A DNA stretch of 64,000 nt, taken from Inhella crocodyli. Its GTDB lineage: Bacteria > Pseudomonadota > Gammaproteobacteria > Burkholderiales > Burkholderiaceae_C. The stretch lies in contig NZ_SACM01000001.1 of the NCBI RefSeq assembly GCF_004004565.1, forward strand, positions 124,001-188,000, given 5' to 3'. Below the pieces are notes generated by a model. It ran no database searches. It was not told where the DNA came from and worked only from the letters and a program-made list of their open reading frames with translations. A program made the position numbers and the translations under genes. Shown piece by piece: positions 8,625-17,560 of the stretch. Within the stretch, counting starts at the first letter, position 1. Every line of letters begins with the position of its first letter.

Positions 8625-9241
8625 CACAACACCCTCGGGAGGTCGCGGCGCACCGCAACGCGGTCGCCAAAGTCAAAGTGCCACCATTCGCTGGCGATGC
8701 CGTGGAAGCCCGCCTCCCGCATGGCGCGGCGCAGCCAGCCGCGCTCGGTGAGGTGGGCGGGGGTGAGTTGGCCCAGGGCCAGGTGCTCGGCCTCGTACTC
8801 GGGGTGGGAGAGCGCGCGCATGTCGTCGAAGCCGCTGCCCATGTCGGCTTCGAAGCCCTGGGGGTCGAGCAGCGTCACGTCCACGGCCATGCCGAAGCTG
8901 TGGATGGAGCCCCGCTCGGGGTGGGCCAGGTACAGGGCCAGGGGCGTGCCGTCGAGCTCGGCATACAACTGCTCTTGCACCCGCTGGGGGCGCAGCGCGT
9001 CCAGCACGCGCAGGCGCCAGCCAGGGCGGGCGGCGGCCATCCATTGGGCGGCGGCGAGCAGGGCGTCGGCGGCCTCGCGGCGCAGGTAGGCGCAGTCCAG
9101 CGTGCCGTAGAAGTTGCGGCCCACGAAGTTGTCGTCGCTGGCGTAGCGCAGGTCCACGTCGATGCCTGGCAGGGCGGCCAGGGCGACGAAATCGGGGTGG
9201 CCGGGCACGGCCTCGCAGGGAATACCGGGCACGGTGTTCAT
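8624..9241 (-). CDS. ddpX: D-alanyl-D-alanine dipeptidase (VanX/DdpX family)
   Basis: This 205-residue zinc peptidase hydrolyses D-Ala-D-Ala. Visible family residues are the zinc ligands H114 and D121 in SIHSFGMAVDVT, the catalytic E185 and ligand H188 in EWWHF, and the substrate Arg in ALRPQ (about 84). No signal peptide is seen, so it should be cytoplasmic. It starts on the LysR stop (TGATG) and ends on the ldcA start. With the dipeptide-binding protein upstream it would let imported D-Ala-D-Ala be used as a nutrient, as in E. coli ddp. A role in vancomycin resistance is not suggested, since no vanH/vanA partners are present. Confidence 0.92.
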   Translation of the reverse strand: MNTVPGIPCEAVPGHPDFVALAALPGIDVDLRYASDDNFVGRNFYGTLDCAYLRREAADALLAAAQWMAAARPGWRLRVLDALRPQRVQEQLYAELDGTPLALYLAHPERGSIHSFGMAVDVTLLDPQGFEADMGSGFDDMRALSHPEYEAEHLALGQLTPAHLTERGWLRRAMREAGFHGIASEWWHFDFGDRVAVRRDLPRVL

Positions 9242-10143
9242 CAGGGGTCCAGGGCGGCCAAGGCCGCTTGGGTGCGCTCGGCCAGGATCTTGACCAGCTT
9301 GCGCCCCACCTGGGGCAGGGGCGCTTTGGCGGCGGTGAGCAGGTGCAGGTGCACGGGGATGCTGGGCTTGAGCGGGCGCACGCGCACCAGCTGGCGGTCG
9401 GCGCTGGTGGCGGTGAAGGGGTCGACCACGCTCAGTCCGAGACCCGACTCGACCAGCGCACGGGCCAGTTGGTAGGTTTGCACGGTGATGCGGGTGCGCG
9501 GCTGCACGCCCTGCGCGCCAAAGGCGTTCATGACCTGCGCGCCCAGCGGGTCGTCTTCGACCATGGCGATGAGCTCGCTTTGGATGTCGGCCAGGGGCAG
9601 GTCGCCTTCGACGCGGGCCTCGGGGCTGCGCAGCGGGCACAGGGCCATCATGGGACCGCTGGCCAGCACCTCGGCGGTGATGCCAGGGTGGTGGGGGTCT
9701 TGCAGCGACAAGGCCATGTCGGCCTCGCCCAGCAGCAGGGCGCTGACGATTTCCTTGGTGTGGTTGGTGGCCAGCACGCAGCGGCTGTCGGGGAAGGCCT
9801 TGGCCCAGACGGTCATGGCGCCGGGCAGCAGCGAGGCGCCGAGCGTGGGCGTGGCCATCACGCGCAGCTGGTCCTGGTCGCCGGCTTTGAGTTGGGCGGC
9901 CAGGCGGCGGATGGCCACGAGGTCCCGGTTGAGCTTGTCGATCTCGACGAACAGGCGGCGCGCCTCGGGCGTGGGGTGCAGCTTGCCGCGCACGCGGTCG
10001 AACAGGGCCATGCCGAGTTGCAGTTCGGCGTGCTGCAGCACCTTGGTGACGGCGGGCTGCGAGATGTGCAGCAACTGCGCGGCCCCGCTGATGGAGCCGG
10101 CCTGCATGATGGCGTGAAACACCTCGATGTGCCGCAATCTCAT
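9241..10143 (-). CDS. LysR-family transcriptional regulator inside the dppA-ddpX-ldcA unit
   Basis: The protein is 300 residues, with an N-terminal winged helix-turn-helix (about 1-60, RHIEVFHAIMQAGSISGAAQLLHISQPAVTKV split across the motif) and a periplasmic-binding-like effector domain. It lies 40 bp downstream of dppA and overlaps ddpX, so it is co-transcribed with likely targets. It is a candidate to bind the shared motif at 11848-11862 and the related sites, three of which fit the LysR T-N11-A pattern. The effector could be a D-amino acid, dipeptide or muropeptide; nothing in the sequence decides which. Confidence 0.88.
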   Translation of the reverse strand: MRLRHIEVFHAIMQAGSISGAAQLLHISQPAVTKVLQHAELQLGMALFDRVRGKLHPTPEARRLFVEIDKLNRDLVAIRRLAAQLKAGDQDQLRVMATPTLGASLLPGAMTVWAKAFPDSRCVLATNHTKEIVSALLLGEADMALSLQDPHHPGITAEVLASGPMMALCPLRSPEARVEGDLPLADIQSELIAMVEDDPLGAQVMNAFGAQGVQPRTRITVQTYQLARALVESGLGLSVVDPFTATSADRQLVRVRPLKPSIPVHLHLLTAAKAPLPQVGRKLVKILAERTQAALAALDP

Positions 10144-10183
10144 GCTGGCTGAATCCTGGATGTGAAGGCTTGGAGTGTGGCGC

Positions 10184-11767
10184 TCATTCCCGCACGACCC
10201 CTCCGAAGTCCACGCTGCCGTTGGGCGCCATCACGAAGCCTTTGACGCCGTCGCGGATGGGGATGTACACGGTGCTGTGCGCCATGGGCATCCAGGGGCG
10301 CTCGCGCTTGAACACGACTTGTGCCTGCTCGTACAGGGCGATGCGTTGGGCCTCGTCGGTGGTGACGCGGGCCTCGTCGATGAGCTTCTCGAACTCGGGG
10401 TGGCAGAACTTGACGCCGGTGCGGTTGGCCGCGCAGCTGAGGTTGGGCGTGAGGAAGTCGTCGGCGTCGCCGGTCTCGCCGCTCCAACCGCTCATGTAGA
10501 CGTGGTGTTCGCCGTTGTTGGCGCGTTTGAGGTACTCGCCCCACTCGAAGGTCTTGATGGTGGCCTTGACGCCGATGCGCGCCCAGTCCTGCTGGATGAG
10601 CTGGGCCATCAGCTGCCCGTTGGGGTTGGTGGGGCGGGCCACGGGCAGGGCCCAGAGGTCGATGGCAAAGCCATTGGGATAGCCCGCTTGGGCCAGCAGG
10701 CGTTTGGCCTTGTCGGGGTCGTACTCGTTCTTCAGGGTCTTGTTGAAGCCCGGGATGACCGGCGGGAAGGCGCTGGTGGCTTGCAGCGCGTCACCGCGCG
10801 GGAACAGGGCCTTGAAGATGGCGTTGCGGTCGATGGCGATGTCCAGGGCCTCGCGCACCTCGCGTCGGTTCACCGGCGCGCGCTTCAGGTTGAAGGCGAG
10901 GTAGCTGATGTTCAGCGCCTGTTTTTGAAGCAGGGTGATGCCCTTGCGGCCCTGCAGCGCGGCCACGTCCACGTCGCGCAGCGGGGCGGTGATGTGGCAC
11001 TCGCCCGCCAGCAGCTTTTGCACGCGCACGCTGGGCTCGCGGCTGATGGAGAAGATGAGCTTGGGCGTGCGCTGCACGCCGTTCCAGTACGCCGGGTGGG
11101 GCTCCAGGCGCAGCACGTCGTCTTTCGCGTAGCTGCGGAATTGGTACGGCCCGGTGCCCACGGGACGGCGGTTGAGCAGGGACCCTTCACCGCGCTTCAG
11201 CAACTGCCCGGCGTACTCGGCCGAGTGGATGCTGGCGAAGGACATGGCGAAGGTGCTCAGGAAAGTGACGTTGGGGCTGCGCAGCGTGAAGCGCACCTCG
11301 TGCTCGCCCAAGCGCTCGATCTTTTCGATGGCCTGGGCCAGGCCCAGGTTCTGCGGGTAGATGTAGGTGGACGGCACCGCCTGGTTCCAGGGGTGCTTGG
11401 GGTCGACGAAGCGTTGGTACGTGAACAGCACGTCGTCGGCGTTCATCGGCCGCGTGGGCTTGAAGTCGGGCGTGGTGTGGAACTGCACGCCGCGGCGCAG
11501 TTGGAAGGTGAAGACCCGCGCATCGGGCGATACGGTCCACGCCGTGGCCAGCACCGGCTCCAGCTCGGTGCCGCCGCGCTTGAAGCCCACCAGGCCTTGG
11601 AACATGGGGTGGGTGGCGTTGCTGGTGCTGCTGCTGTCCCACAGGCCGGGGTCGAAGCCCTCGGGGCTGGCGTCGGCGCAGTAGACGAGGGGCAGGGCGG
11701 CTTCGGCGCGCGTGGCCGTGCCGGCCAAGGCGGCGACCGACAAAAGAAGGGGCAGCAGGGGGCGCAA
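10184..11767 (-). CDS. dppA: Dipeptide ABC transporter periplasmic binding protein (DppA-like, SBP family 5)
   Basis: The mature protein is a family 5 solute-binding protein, with VGTGPYQFRSYAKDD and AYWNG typical of DppA/OppA, and is about 527 residues with this start. The TTG at 11767 was chosen because it gives an ordinary signal peptide (about 23 residues ending TRAEA before ALPLVYCADAS). A TTG at 11848 would add 27 residues and would sit within the putative operator. The matching permeases and ATPases (dppBCDF) are not adjacent but lie at 19554-23393. It follows speB closely and precedes lysR. The ligand is likely a di- or tripeptide, plausibly murein-derived. Confidence 0.88.
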   Translation of the reverse strand: MRPLLPLLLSVAALAGTATRAEAALPLVYCADASPEGFDPGLWDSSSTSNATHPMFQGLVGFKRGGTELEPVLATAWTVSPDARVFTFQLRRGVQFHTTPDFKPTRPMNADDVLFTYQRFVDPKHPWNQAVPSTYIYPQNLGLAQAIEKIERLGEHEVRFTLRSPNVTFLSTFAMSFASIHSAEYAGQLLKRGEGSLLNRRPVGTGPYQFRSYAKDDVLRLEPHPAYWNGVQRTPKLIFSISREPSVRVQKLLAGECHITAPLRDVDVAALQGRKGITLLQKQALNISYLAFNLKRAPVNRREVREALDIAIDRNAIFKALFPRGDALQATSAFPPVIPGFNKTLKNEYDPDKAKRLLAQAGYPNGFAIDLWALPVARPTNPNGQLMAQLIQQDWARIGVKATIKTFEWGEYLKRANNGEHHVYMSGWSGETGDADDFLTPNLSCAANRTGVKFCHPEFEKLIDEARVTTDEAQRIALYEQAQVVFKRERPWMPMAHSTVYIPIRDGVKGFVMAPNGSVDFGGVVRE

Positions 11768-11847
11768 GGCGGGCAGAGGGTGGCGTGGAGGGCGTCCGAT
11801 TATTGGAACCTGTGGCCCCTGCCGGCCGGAGGATGCGAGGGGTGGCA

Positions 11848-11862
11848 ATTACCCTGGGTTAT
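11848..11862. promoter_or_regulatory. Putative operator, near-perfect palindrome ATTACCCTGGGTTAT
   Basis: The 15-bp site reads ATAACCC-A-GGGTAAT on the minus strand, has T-N11-A geometry, and sits just upstream of dppA, overlapping the speB stop codon. Related sequences occur at 30235-30249, 31720-31734 and 41513-41527, all beside genes of murein or D-amino acid metabolism. This suggests a shared LysR-type site. Confidence 0.45.
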
Positions 11863-12800
11863 GGCCGAGCCCCACGGGTCGCCAGGCGCCCGCACAGGTA
11901 GGTCCACACGAAATGTGCGGCCGCCTGGCTGCTGAGCTCGGCGTGGTCGTAGGGCGGCGACACCTCCACACAGTCCATGCCCACCCAGGGCAGGTCGGCC
12001 AGGTCTTCCAGCACGGTCAGCACCTGGCTGCTGCTCAGGCCGCCGGGCTCCGGCGTGCCGGTGCCGGGCGCGAAGGCCGGATCGAGGCAGTCGATGTCCA
12101 AGCTCAGGTACATGGGCGGGTGACCGGCGGCGGCCACGCGCTGGCGGATCTCGTTCAGCATGGGCGCCATCAGCGCGCTGCCGTCCAGGCCGCGCAGGCG
12201 GCGGGCCTCGTAGATCAGGCCGCCGCGGTCGCGCACGAACTCGCGCGCCGCGCGATCGGCGGAGGAGCGGATGCCCATTTGCACGAAGCACTCGGGGACC
12301 ACCAAGCCCTCATCGAGGGCCTCGGCCACCCAGGTGCCGTGACCGCTGGGCTCGCCGAAGTGGTCGCTCCAGGTGTCGCAGTGGGCGTCGAAGTGCAGCA
12401 CCCCAAGCGGGCGGCCGTGGTGGGCGCGGTAGGCGCGCAGCAGGGGCAGGGTGATGGAGTGATCGCCGCCCAGCCACACCATGTGGTGCGCCGCCAGCAG
12501 AGTCGGCAGCTGCGGCATCAGGGCCTCGCGCATGCCGGCCAGGCTGGTGTTGGGCAAGGGCAGGTCGCCCAGGTCCACCGCGTGGCCTTGCGGGCTGATG
12601 TCGTAGAGCGGGTGGTGCGCGTCGCACAGCATGGCGCTGGCGCGGCGGATGGCGGCCGGGGCCATGCGGGCGCCGGGGCGGTTGGTGGTCGAGCCGTCCC
12701 AAGCGATGCCGGCCACGGCGAAGGGGGCGATGGCCGCACCGGGCTGGGCCAGCGGCAGTTGCAGGAAGCCGGGGTGGCTGAGGTAGGCGAACTGGGTCAT
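11859..12800 (-). CDS. speB: Agmatinase/ureohydrolase family protein
   Basis: This 313-residue protein shows all binuclear manganese ligands of the arginase/agmatinase family: H114 in GGDHSI, D138, H140 and D142 in HFDAHCD, and D235 and D237 in SLDIDCLDPAFAPG. It would hydrolyse a guanidino compound, agmatine to putrescine and urea if a true SpeB; the family also contains guanidinobutyrase and related enzymes, so substrate is uncertain. The ATG overlaps the serine hydrolase stop (ATGA). Its place between that hydrolase and dppA is unexpected for polyamine metabolism and may mean another guanidino substrate. Confidence 0.88.
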   Translation of the reverse strand: MTQFAYLSHPGFLQLPLAQPGAAIAPFAVAGIAWDGSTTNRPGARMAPAAIRRASAMLCDAHHPLYDISPQGHAVDLGDLPLPNTSLAGMREALMPQLPTLLAAHHMVWLGGDHSITLPLLRAYRAHHGRPLGVLHFDAHCDTWSDHFGEPSGHGTWVAEALDEGLVVPECFVQMGIRSSADRAAREFVRDRGGLIYEARRLRGLDGSALMAPMLNEIRQRVAAAGHPPMYLSLDIDCLDPAFAPGTGTPEPGGLSSSQVLTVLEDLADLPWVGMDCVEVSPPYDHAELSSQAAAHFVWTYLCGRLATRGARP

Positions 12801-14041
12801 GGCAGGGGGTCAAGCAGGGGCAGCACGTTGCGAAGCAGCGCTTCTTCCCAGGGGCTGAAGCTGTTGTAGTGTCCGCGCGCGGCCAAGGCCTCGTTCGGCG
12901 TGCCGTTGATGGCGTACAGCAGGGTCCATCCGGGGTCGTCGCCGCGGGCAGGGCCGACGAGCAGGCCCGAGAGCAGGCCGTAGGCCTCGCCGAGGTGGCC
13001 GATGGCGCTCAGCGCGCGATCGGGGCGCAGGTGGTCGCCGCCTGCCGCGTCGCGCGCCGTGCCAAAGCGCTGCACGCCCAGGCCCCAACTGCGCATCAGG
13101 CCGTTCATCGTGTCGCCCGGCTGCGCCGGGTGCTGCCAGTGCGCGCGGGCGAGTTCGGCGAACGTGGCCGGCCGCAGCAGGCCGTGAGCGTGCTGGCGCA
13201 GGCACTGGGCCAGCTTGTCGAGCTCGGGCAGGCTCGCGCGCAGGCCGCCTTGGGGGCCCAAGGCGCTGGCGCATTCACCGGGCACGTAGCCCGGCCCGGC
13301 GCGGGGCACCAGGTCGGCGTCGGCGGGCTCGGCGTCCGCCTGGGCCTGCCAGGCCATGCCGTCGTGCCGGTACAGGGTGGCCACGCGCTGGCGTTGGTCG
13401 GGCCGAAGGGCGGCGGGGTCGAGCTGCACGTCCATGCCCAGCGGCTCGAACAGCCACTCGTGCATCAGGGCGTCCAGGCGCTGGCCGGTCGCCGCCTCCA
13501 TGGCCGTGCCCAGCAGCACGAAGGCGAGGTTGCAGTAGCTGAAGAAGGCGCCCGGCGCTGGCGATCCCCACGTGGCGGGGTCGGCCAGGCGCTGGCGCAG
13601 TTCGGCCCCGCTGCGCGGGGGCAGGTCGGCGGCGTCGCGCAGGCCGCTGGTGTGGGTCAGCAGGTGGCGCGGGGTGATGCGTTGCCGCGGGTGCTGGGGA
13701 TGCCGCAGCCCCAGCAGGCGACCGAGGTCGGCCTCCAGGGGCAAGCGACCGGCTTCGTGCAAGCGCAGGGCGGCCAGGGCCACCGCCAGCTTGGTGACGG
13801 AGGCGATGCGAAACACCGCGTCGGCCACCATGGGCCGCGCTTCGTCGTGCAGGCGACGCAGGCCGTACTGGCCCTCGAACCGCAGGGTGCCACCTTGGCG
13901 CAAGCGCACCGCCAGGCCCGCCAAAGGCCCCTGGCGCACCAGGTCCGCCAGCGCGCGGTCCACCGCGTGGGCGGACTGCGCGCGGGCAAGCCAAGGGCTG
14001 GCGGCCAAGCTCACGAGGGCGGTGCGGCGGTGGCAGTGCAA
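12797..14041 (-). CDS. AmpC-like serine hydrolase (beta-lactamase/PBP fold), exported
   Basis: The product is about 414 residues from a TTG at 14041, which gives an N-terminal export signal (HCHRRTALVSLAASPWLARAQS region) and lies 11 bp after the TonB receptor stop. Active-site motifs are S81-V-T-K84, Y169-C-N171 and, late in the protein, IGHLGEAYG in the place of KTG. This set is typical of class C-like serine hydrolases and D-aminopeptidases/esterases rather than proven beta-lactamases. The start codon is uncertain because the frame stays open into the receptor gene. It probably acts in the periplasm with the receptor upstream. Confidence 0.82.
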   Translation of the reverse strand: MHCHRRTALVSLAASPWLARAQSAHAVDRALADLVRQGPLAGLAVRLRQGGTLRFEGQYGLRRLHDEARPMVADAVFRIASVTKLAVALAALRLHEAGRLPLEADLGRLLGLRHPQHPRQRITPRHLLTHTSGLRDAADLPPRSGAELRQRLADPATWGSPAPGAFFSYCNLAFVLLGTAMEAATGQRLDALMHEWLFEPLGMDVQLDPAALRPDQRQRVATLYRHDGMAWQAQADAEPADADLVPRAGPGYVPGECASALGPQGGLRASLPELDKLAQCLRQHAHGLLRPATFAELARAHWQHPAQPGDTMNGLMRSWGLGVQRFGTARDAAGGDHLRPDRALSAIGHLGEAYGLLSGLLVGPARGDDPGWTLLYAINGTPNEALAARGHYNSFSPWEEALLRNVLPLLDPLP

Positions 14042-14052
14042 AGGCGTCCCGT

Positions 14053-16458
14053 TCAGAAGCGGTAGGAGACGTTGAGGCCCAGGGTGCGCGGCGTCAGGTA
14101 GATCGCCCGCAGGCCCACCCGGGTGGCGACGGCCGAGGTGCCCTGGAACGACACCAATTCGCGGTTGTTGCTCAGGTTGTCGGCCCACAGGCTCCAGTCC
14201 CAATCGCCCTTGGCCAGGCCCACGCTGGCGCGGGTGGTGGTGTAGGCCTTGTACTGGAAGGGTTGGTCGGCCGGATCGTCGCCGCGGTCGCTGTTCTTGA
14301 CGCCGACGTAGCGCGCGCCGGCCGATGCCCAGACCTGGTGGCCTTCGAACTCGCCCTGCCAGCGCACGCTCAGCGCATGCTTCCACGGGGCGTTGCCGCC
14401 CAGCTTGCCGCCCTTGGCGTAGGTGCGGCATTCGGTGCCGTCGGCGTAGAGGCACACCTCTTTGGTGGCGTCCCACTCGCCGCGGGTGTAAGTGCTGCCG
14501 CCCGAGATTTCGATGGACGCCATCGGCTTCCAGCGCCATTGCAGCTCCAGGCCTTGGCTGAGCGCGGCCGGTCCGTTGGTGGTGCCCCACACGGGGAAGC
14601 CGTTGATGTCCTGCGAGAAGTAGGTCTGCGGGTCTTTCCAGCGGATTTGGTAGACGTTGGCCTGCAGGTACAGGCGGCGGTCGGCCAGGAAGCCCTTGAT
14701 GCCGAGTTCGAGGTTGTTGGTTTGGTCGGCGCGGTAGCCCTTGAGTTCGTCGGCCACGGCCACGCTGCCGGCACCGCGGAAGCCGTTGGCCCCGCCGCGT
14801 CGGAAGCCCTGGCTGAAGGTGGCGTAGGCCAGCAAGTCAGGCGTCAGCTGGTAGGCGGCGTTGAGCTTGCCGTAGCTTTGCCCGCTGTCCTTCTCCTCGG
14901 CCTTGACGACGCCGGTGACGAGGTCGAAGGCGTAGTCCTCGACCTGGGTGGCGGTGCGGTCGCGGTAGGCGAACAGGCGGGCGCCGGCCGTGAGCGTCAG
15001 GCGATCGCTCGCCTTCCAGCTCAGCTCGCCGAACAGGGCGGTCTCGCGGTAGCGGCTGGCCTGGTCTTCGAAGTAGCCCTCGTCGGTGGCGCCTCTTCCC
15101 GGGGTCTTCAGCGCTTCCAGGCCGGGCATCCACTCGCTGAAGGCCTGGCTGCGCTGTTGGCTGGCGGCAAAGAAGCCGGCGATCCAGCTCAGCGGGCCGG
15201 GATCGGACACGAAGCGGGTTTCGTGCAGGGTGCCGCTGTAGCGGTTGGCGTAGGTGATGTAGGCCGTGTTGCCGGCCCAGGACGACGAGCCCAGGCGGAA
15301 GCGCGAGTAGCCCAGGTCGCCGTAGAAGAAGGAGCCGGTGCCGAGGTAATCGGCCTGGCCGATGCGGTCGTCGCGGTAGCGGCTGGTGCTGCTGTGCAGC
15401 TGGCCCCAGCCAGGCAAGCGCCAGTCCAGGTCGATGGTGCTGATGCGGATGTCGCGGTCGGTGAACTCGGGGTAGGGCGACAGCACGGTGTCGGGGCCCA
15501 GGGCCTCGCCCGCCCGGTAGGCCGCGCCATTGGCGCTGGACGCCACGCGCAGCAGTTGGGTGCCGCTGCTGCCGTGGGCCGTGCCCGACTGCTGGCCGTG
15601 GCTCAGCTGCAGGGACAGGTCGGGCGAGACGCGCCAGAGCAGGGTGGCCCGGCCGGTGGTGGCGCGGTGCCAGTCGTCGTCCTTGTAGAGCACTTGGCTG
15701 GCGTTGGGCTTGGGCTGCCAGGCGGAGGTCAGGTAGTTCGGCGTGCCGGCGTAGCGGTCGGTGTAGCCCTGGTCGTCCAAGCGCGCCACGGCCACGCGCA
15801 GCGCCAGGTCGCGGCCCAGGGGCAGGTTCATCACGGCGTCGGTGTCGGTGGACAGGTCGCTGCCGCCCCGGGTGTGGAACACCGAGCTGCTGACGCGCCC
15901 TTCGGTCACCCCCAGTTGGGGCTTGTTGGTGATGTAGCGCACCGTGCCCCCCAGGGCCCCACCGCCGTACAGCGTGCCCTGCGGGCCGAGCAGGGTTTCG
16001 ACGCGGGCGATGTCTTTGATGCGAAAGCCGATGTTGGGCAGCGGGGCATCGTCCAGGTAGTAGCTCAGGGTGCTGCGTGAGAACCACTCGATGTTGTTGG
16101 CGCTGACCGAGCTGACGTTGAGGCCGCGCACCGACACCGAGTCGGTGAAGCGCGCGCTGTTGGGCGGGGCCTCGAAGGTCAGGCTGTCCTTGATCAGCGA
16201 CTTGAGGTCGGTGATGTTGGCGTCGCGCAGGGCTTGTTCCGACACGGCGGTGACGTTGTAGGGCAGGCGGTGAGCGGCTTCGCTGCGCTTGGAGGCCGTG
16301 ACCGTGACCGCGTCCAGCTGGGCCGTGGGTTTGCGGGAAGCGTCACTCGACGTCGGGCTGGAAGCGGCCGCCGCGGGGACGGGCGCCGATTGCCCCAGGG
16401 CGGACGTGCCGATCAGCAGCAGGGCGGTGGCCAAAGGCGTCAAGGTGAACTTCTGCAT
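14053..16458 (-). CDS. TonB-dependent outer-membrane receptor
   Basis: The precursor is 801 residues with a signal peptide ending near ALGQSAPVPA, a plug domain starting at AVTVTASKRSEA (TonB-box-like) and a 22-strand type barrel ending NVSYRF with the expected terminal Phe. The ATG at 16458 has GGAG eight bases upstream. The plug carries IARVETLLGPQGTLYGGGA, typical of the family. It is the first gene of the run down to ldcA and diverges from a LysR gene across a palindromic site. The substrate is not evident: siderophore receptors look similar, but the downstream hydrolases suggest a scavenged peptide, antibiotic-like or murein compound. Confidence 0.93.
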   Translation of the reverse strand: MQKFTLTPLATALLLIGTSALGQSAPVPAAAASSPTSSDASRKPTAQLDAVTVTASKRSEAAHRLPYNVTAVSEQALRDANITDLKSLIKDSLTFEAPPNSARFTDSVSVRGLNVSSVSANNIEWFSRSTLSYYLDDAPLPNIGFRIKDIARVETLLGPQGTLYGGGALGGTVRYITNKPQLGVTEGRVSSSVFHTRGGSDLSTDTDAVMNLPLGRDLALRVAVARLDDQGYTDRYAGTPNYLTSAWQPKPNASQVLYKDDDWHRATTGRATLLWRVSPDLSLQLSHGQQSGTAHGSSGTQLLRVASSANGAAYRAGEALGPDTVLSPYPEFTDRDIRISTIDLDWRLPGWGQLHSSTSRYRDDRIGQADYLGTGSFFYGDLGYSRFRLGSSSWAGNTAYITYANRYSGTLHETRFVSDPGPLSWIAGFFAASQQRSQAFSEWMPGLEALKTPGRGATDEGYFEDQASRYRETALFGELSWKASDRLTLTAGARLFAYRDRTATQVEDYAFDLVTGVVKAEEKDSGQSYGKLNAAYQLTPDLLAYATFSQGFRRGGANGFRGAGSVAVADELKGYRADQTNNLELGIKGFLADRRLYLQANVYQIRWKDPQTYFSQDINGFPVWGTTNGPAALSQGLELQWRWKPMASIEISGGSTYTRGEWDATKEVCLYADGTECRTYAKGGKLGGNAPWKHALSVRWQGEFEGHQVWASAGARYVGVKNSDRGDDPADQPFQYKAYTTTRASVGLAKGDWDWSLWADNLSNNRELVSFQGTSAVATRVGLRAIYLTPRTLGLNVSYRF

Positions 16459-16520
16459 CAAGGGCTCCAAGAGGTGGCTGGGGTGGGTGGACGTGTCTCG
16501 CAGAGGCTAGCGCCGCGGTG

Positions 16521-16535
16521 TTTCCAACTTGGAAA
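16521..16535. promoter_or_regulatory. LysR-type operator, perfect palindrome TTTCCAACTTGGAAA
   Basis: The seven-base arms are exact inverted repeats around a central C, with T-N11-A geometry. The site lies between the divergent TonB receptor (start 16458) and lysR (start 16604), 62 bp and 68 bp from the two starts. This is the classic location for a LysR regulator that controls a divergent target and itself. Confidence 0.6.
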
Positions 16536-16603
16536 GATGCAATGGCTCGGCCTGGGGGGAAGCCCGGGCGGTGTGGCCTGCGTCGCGGCGGCAAGATGGG
16601 CGC

Positions 16604-17560
16604 ATGACGCATCCCCTGAACCCCTTGGAAGTGCTGCTGGAGTTGCAGCAGGCGGGCAGCCTGCACGCGGCGGCCAGCCGCTTGCGCTGCGGCGCCTCGG
16701 CCTTGTCCAAGCAGGTGAAGTCGCTGGAGCAGCACCTGGGGCAGGCCTTGGTGGAGCACGGCGCCAAGCCCCTGCGCCTGACCGAGGCGGGGCGGGTGTA
16801 CGCCGAGGCGGCGCGCCAGATGCGCGAGCAGGTGCGGGCGGCCGACACCCAGGCCGCGGCGCTGCGCAAGCAATTGGGGGGATCCTTGCAGGTGACCGCG
16901 TCTTACCTGCTGGGGCATGCGGTACTGGCGGACTACGCCGTGAGCTTTCGGCGCCTGTACCCGCAGCTCAGCCTGCACATCACCTTGAGCGACCAGGACC
17001 TGGACCCGGTGACCGACGGCTTCGACTTGGCCCTTCGGCACGAGCAGGGCCGCAGCCAGGACCTGATCGCGCGCCCCTTGGGCACCAACCGGGTGCGCCT
17101 GTGTGGCACGCCGGGCTACTTCGGGCGACACGGGGTGCCCCGCCGGCCCGAGGATTTGCGCGATCACCCCTGCCTGGTCTTCCATTGCGAAGGCCTGGAC
17201 GCCCGCTGGCATTTCCGCCAGGGCGAGGTGCACCGGGTGGTGACGCCCAGCGGGCCGGTCAGCGCCAACAGCGACGAGTTGCTGTTGGCTTCGCTGCGCG
17301 CTGGAGAAGGCCTGCTGCCTTGCTTCGACTGGGTCGTGGGGCGCGAGTTGCAGGAGGGGCGTTTGCTCACCTGCCTGGACGATTGGACCTTTGCCTGCGA
17401 GGCCTTCGGCGAGCCGGAGCTGTGGGTGGTGTACCCCAAAGGCAAACGCGGTCAGCCCAAGGTGCAGCTGTTCGTCGATGGCTTGGTGGCTCACCTGGCG
17501 CGCCTGAGCGCCGGGGCGGCCGACTCGGTCAACTGGCTGGGAGCGCCGGCAGCGGATTGA
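16604..17560 (+). CDS. LysR-family regulator divergent from the TonB receptor
   Basis: This 318-residue protein has an N-terminal winged helix (LEVLLELQQAGSLHAAASRL then GASALSKQVKSLE) and a LysR effector domain. The ATG at 16604 begins directly before the HTH; the longer open frame upstream crosses the operator and is rejected. Divergence from the receptor with a perfect T-N11-A palindrome between them makes the receptor operon (receptor, serine hydrolase, agmatinase and possibly dppA onwards) its likely target. Its 3' end overlaps the convergent GGDEF/EAL gene by 32 bp. Confidence 0.9.
   Translation: MTHPLNPLEVLLELQQAGSLHAAASRLRCGASALSKQVKSLEQHLGQALVEHGAKPLRLTEAGRVYAEAARQMREQVRAADTQAAALRKQLGGSLQVTASYLLGHAVLADYAVSFRRLYPQLSLHITLSDQDLDPVTDGFDLALRHEQGRSQDLIARPLGTNRVRLCGTPGYFGRHGVPRRPEDLRDHPCLVFHCEGLDARWHFRQGEVHRVVTPSGPVSANSDELLLASLRAGEGLLPCFDWVVGRELQEGRLLTCLDDWTFACEAFGEPELWVVYPKGKRGQPKVQLFVDGLVAHLARLSAGAADSVNWLGAPAAD

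Noticed and set aside
10175-11935. Long plus-strand open frame opposite dppA
   Set aside because: It is antisense to dppA, with His/Gly/Val-rich composition and no recognisable motif.
12797-14590. Extended N-terminus of the AmpC-like hydrolase into the TonB receptor gene
   Set aside because: The extra 180 codons overlap the receptor in another frame and have no protein-like features; an export signal begins at 14041.
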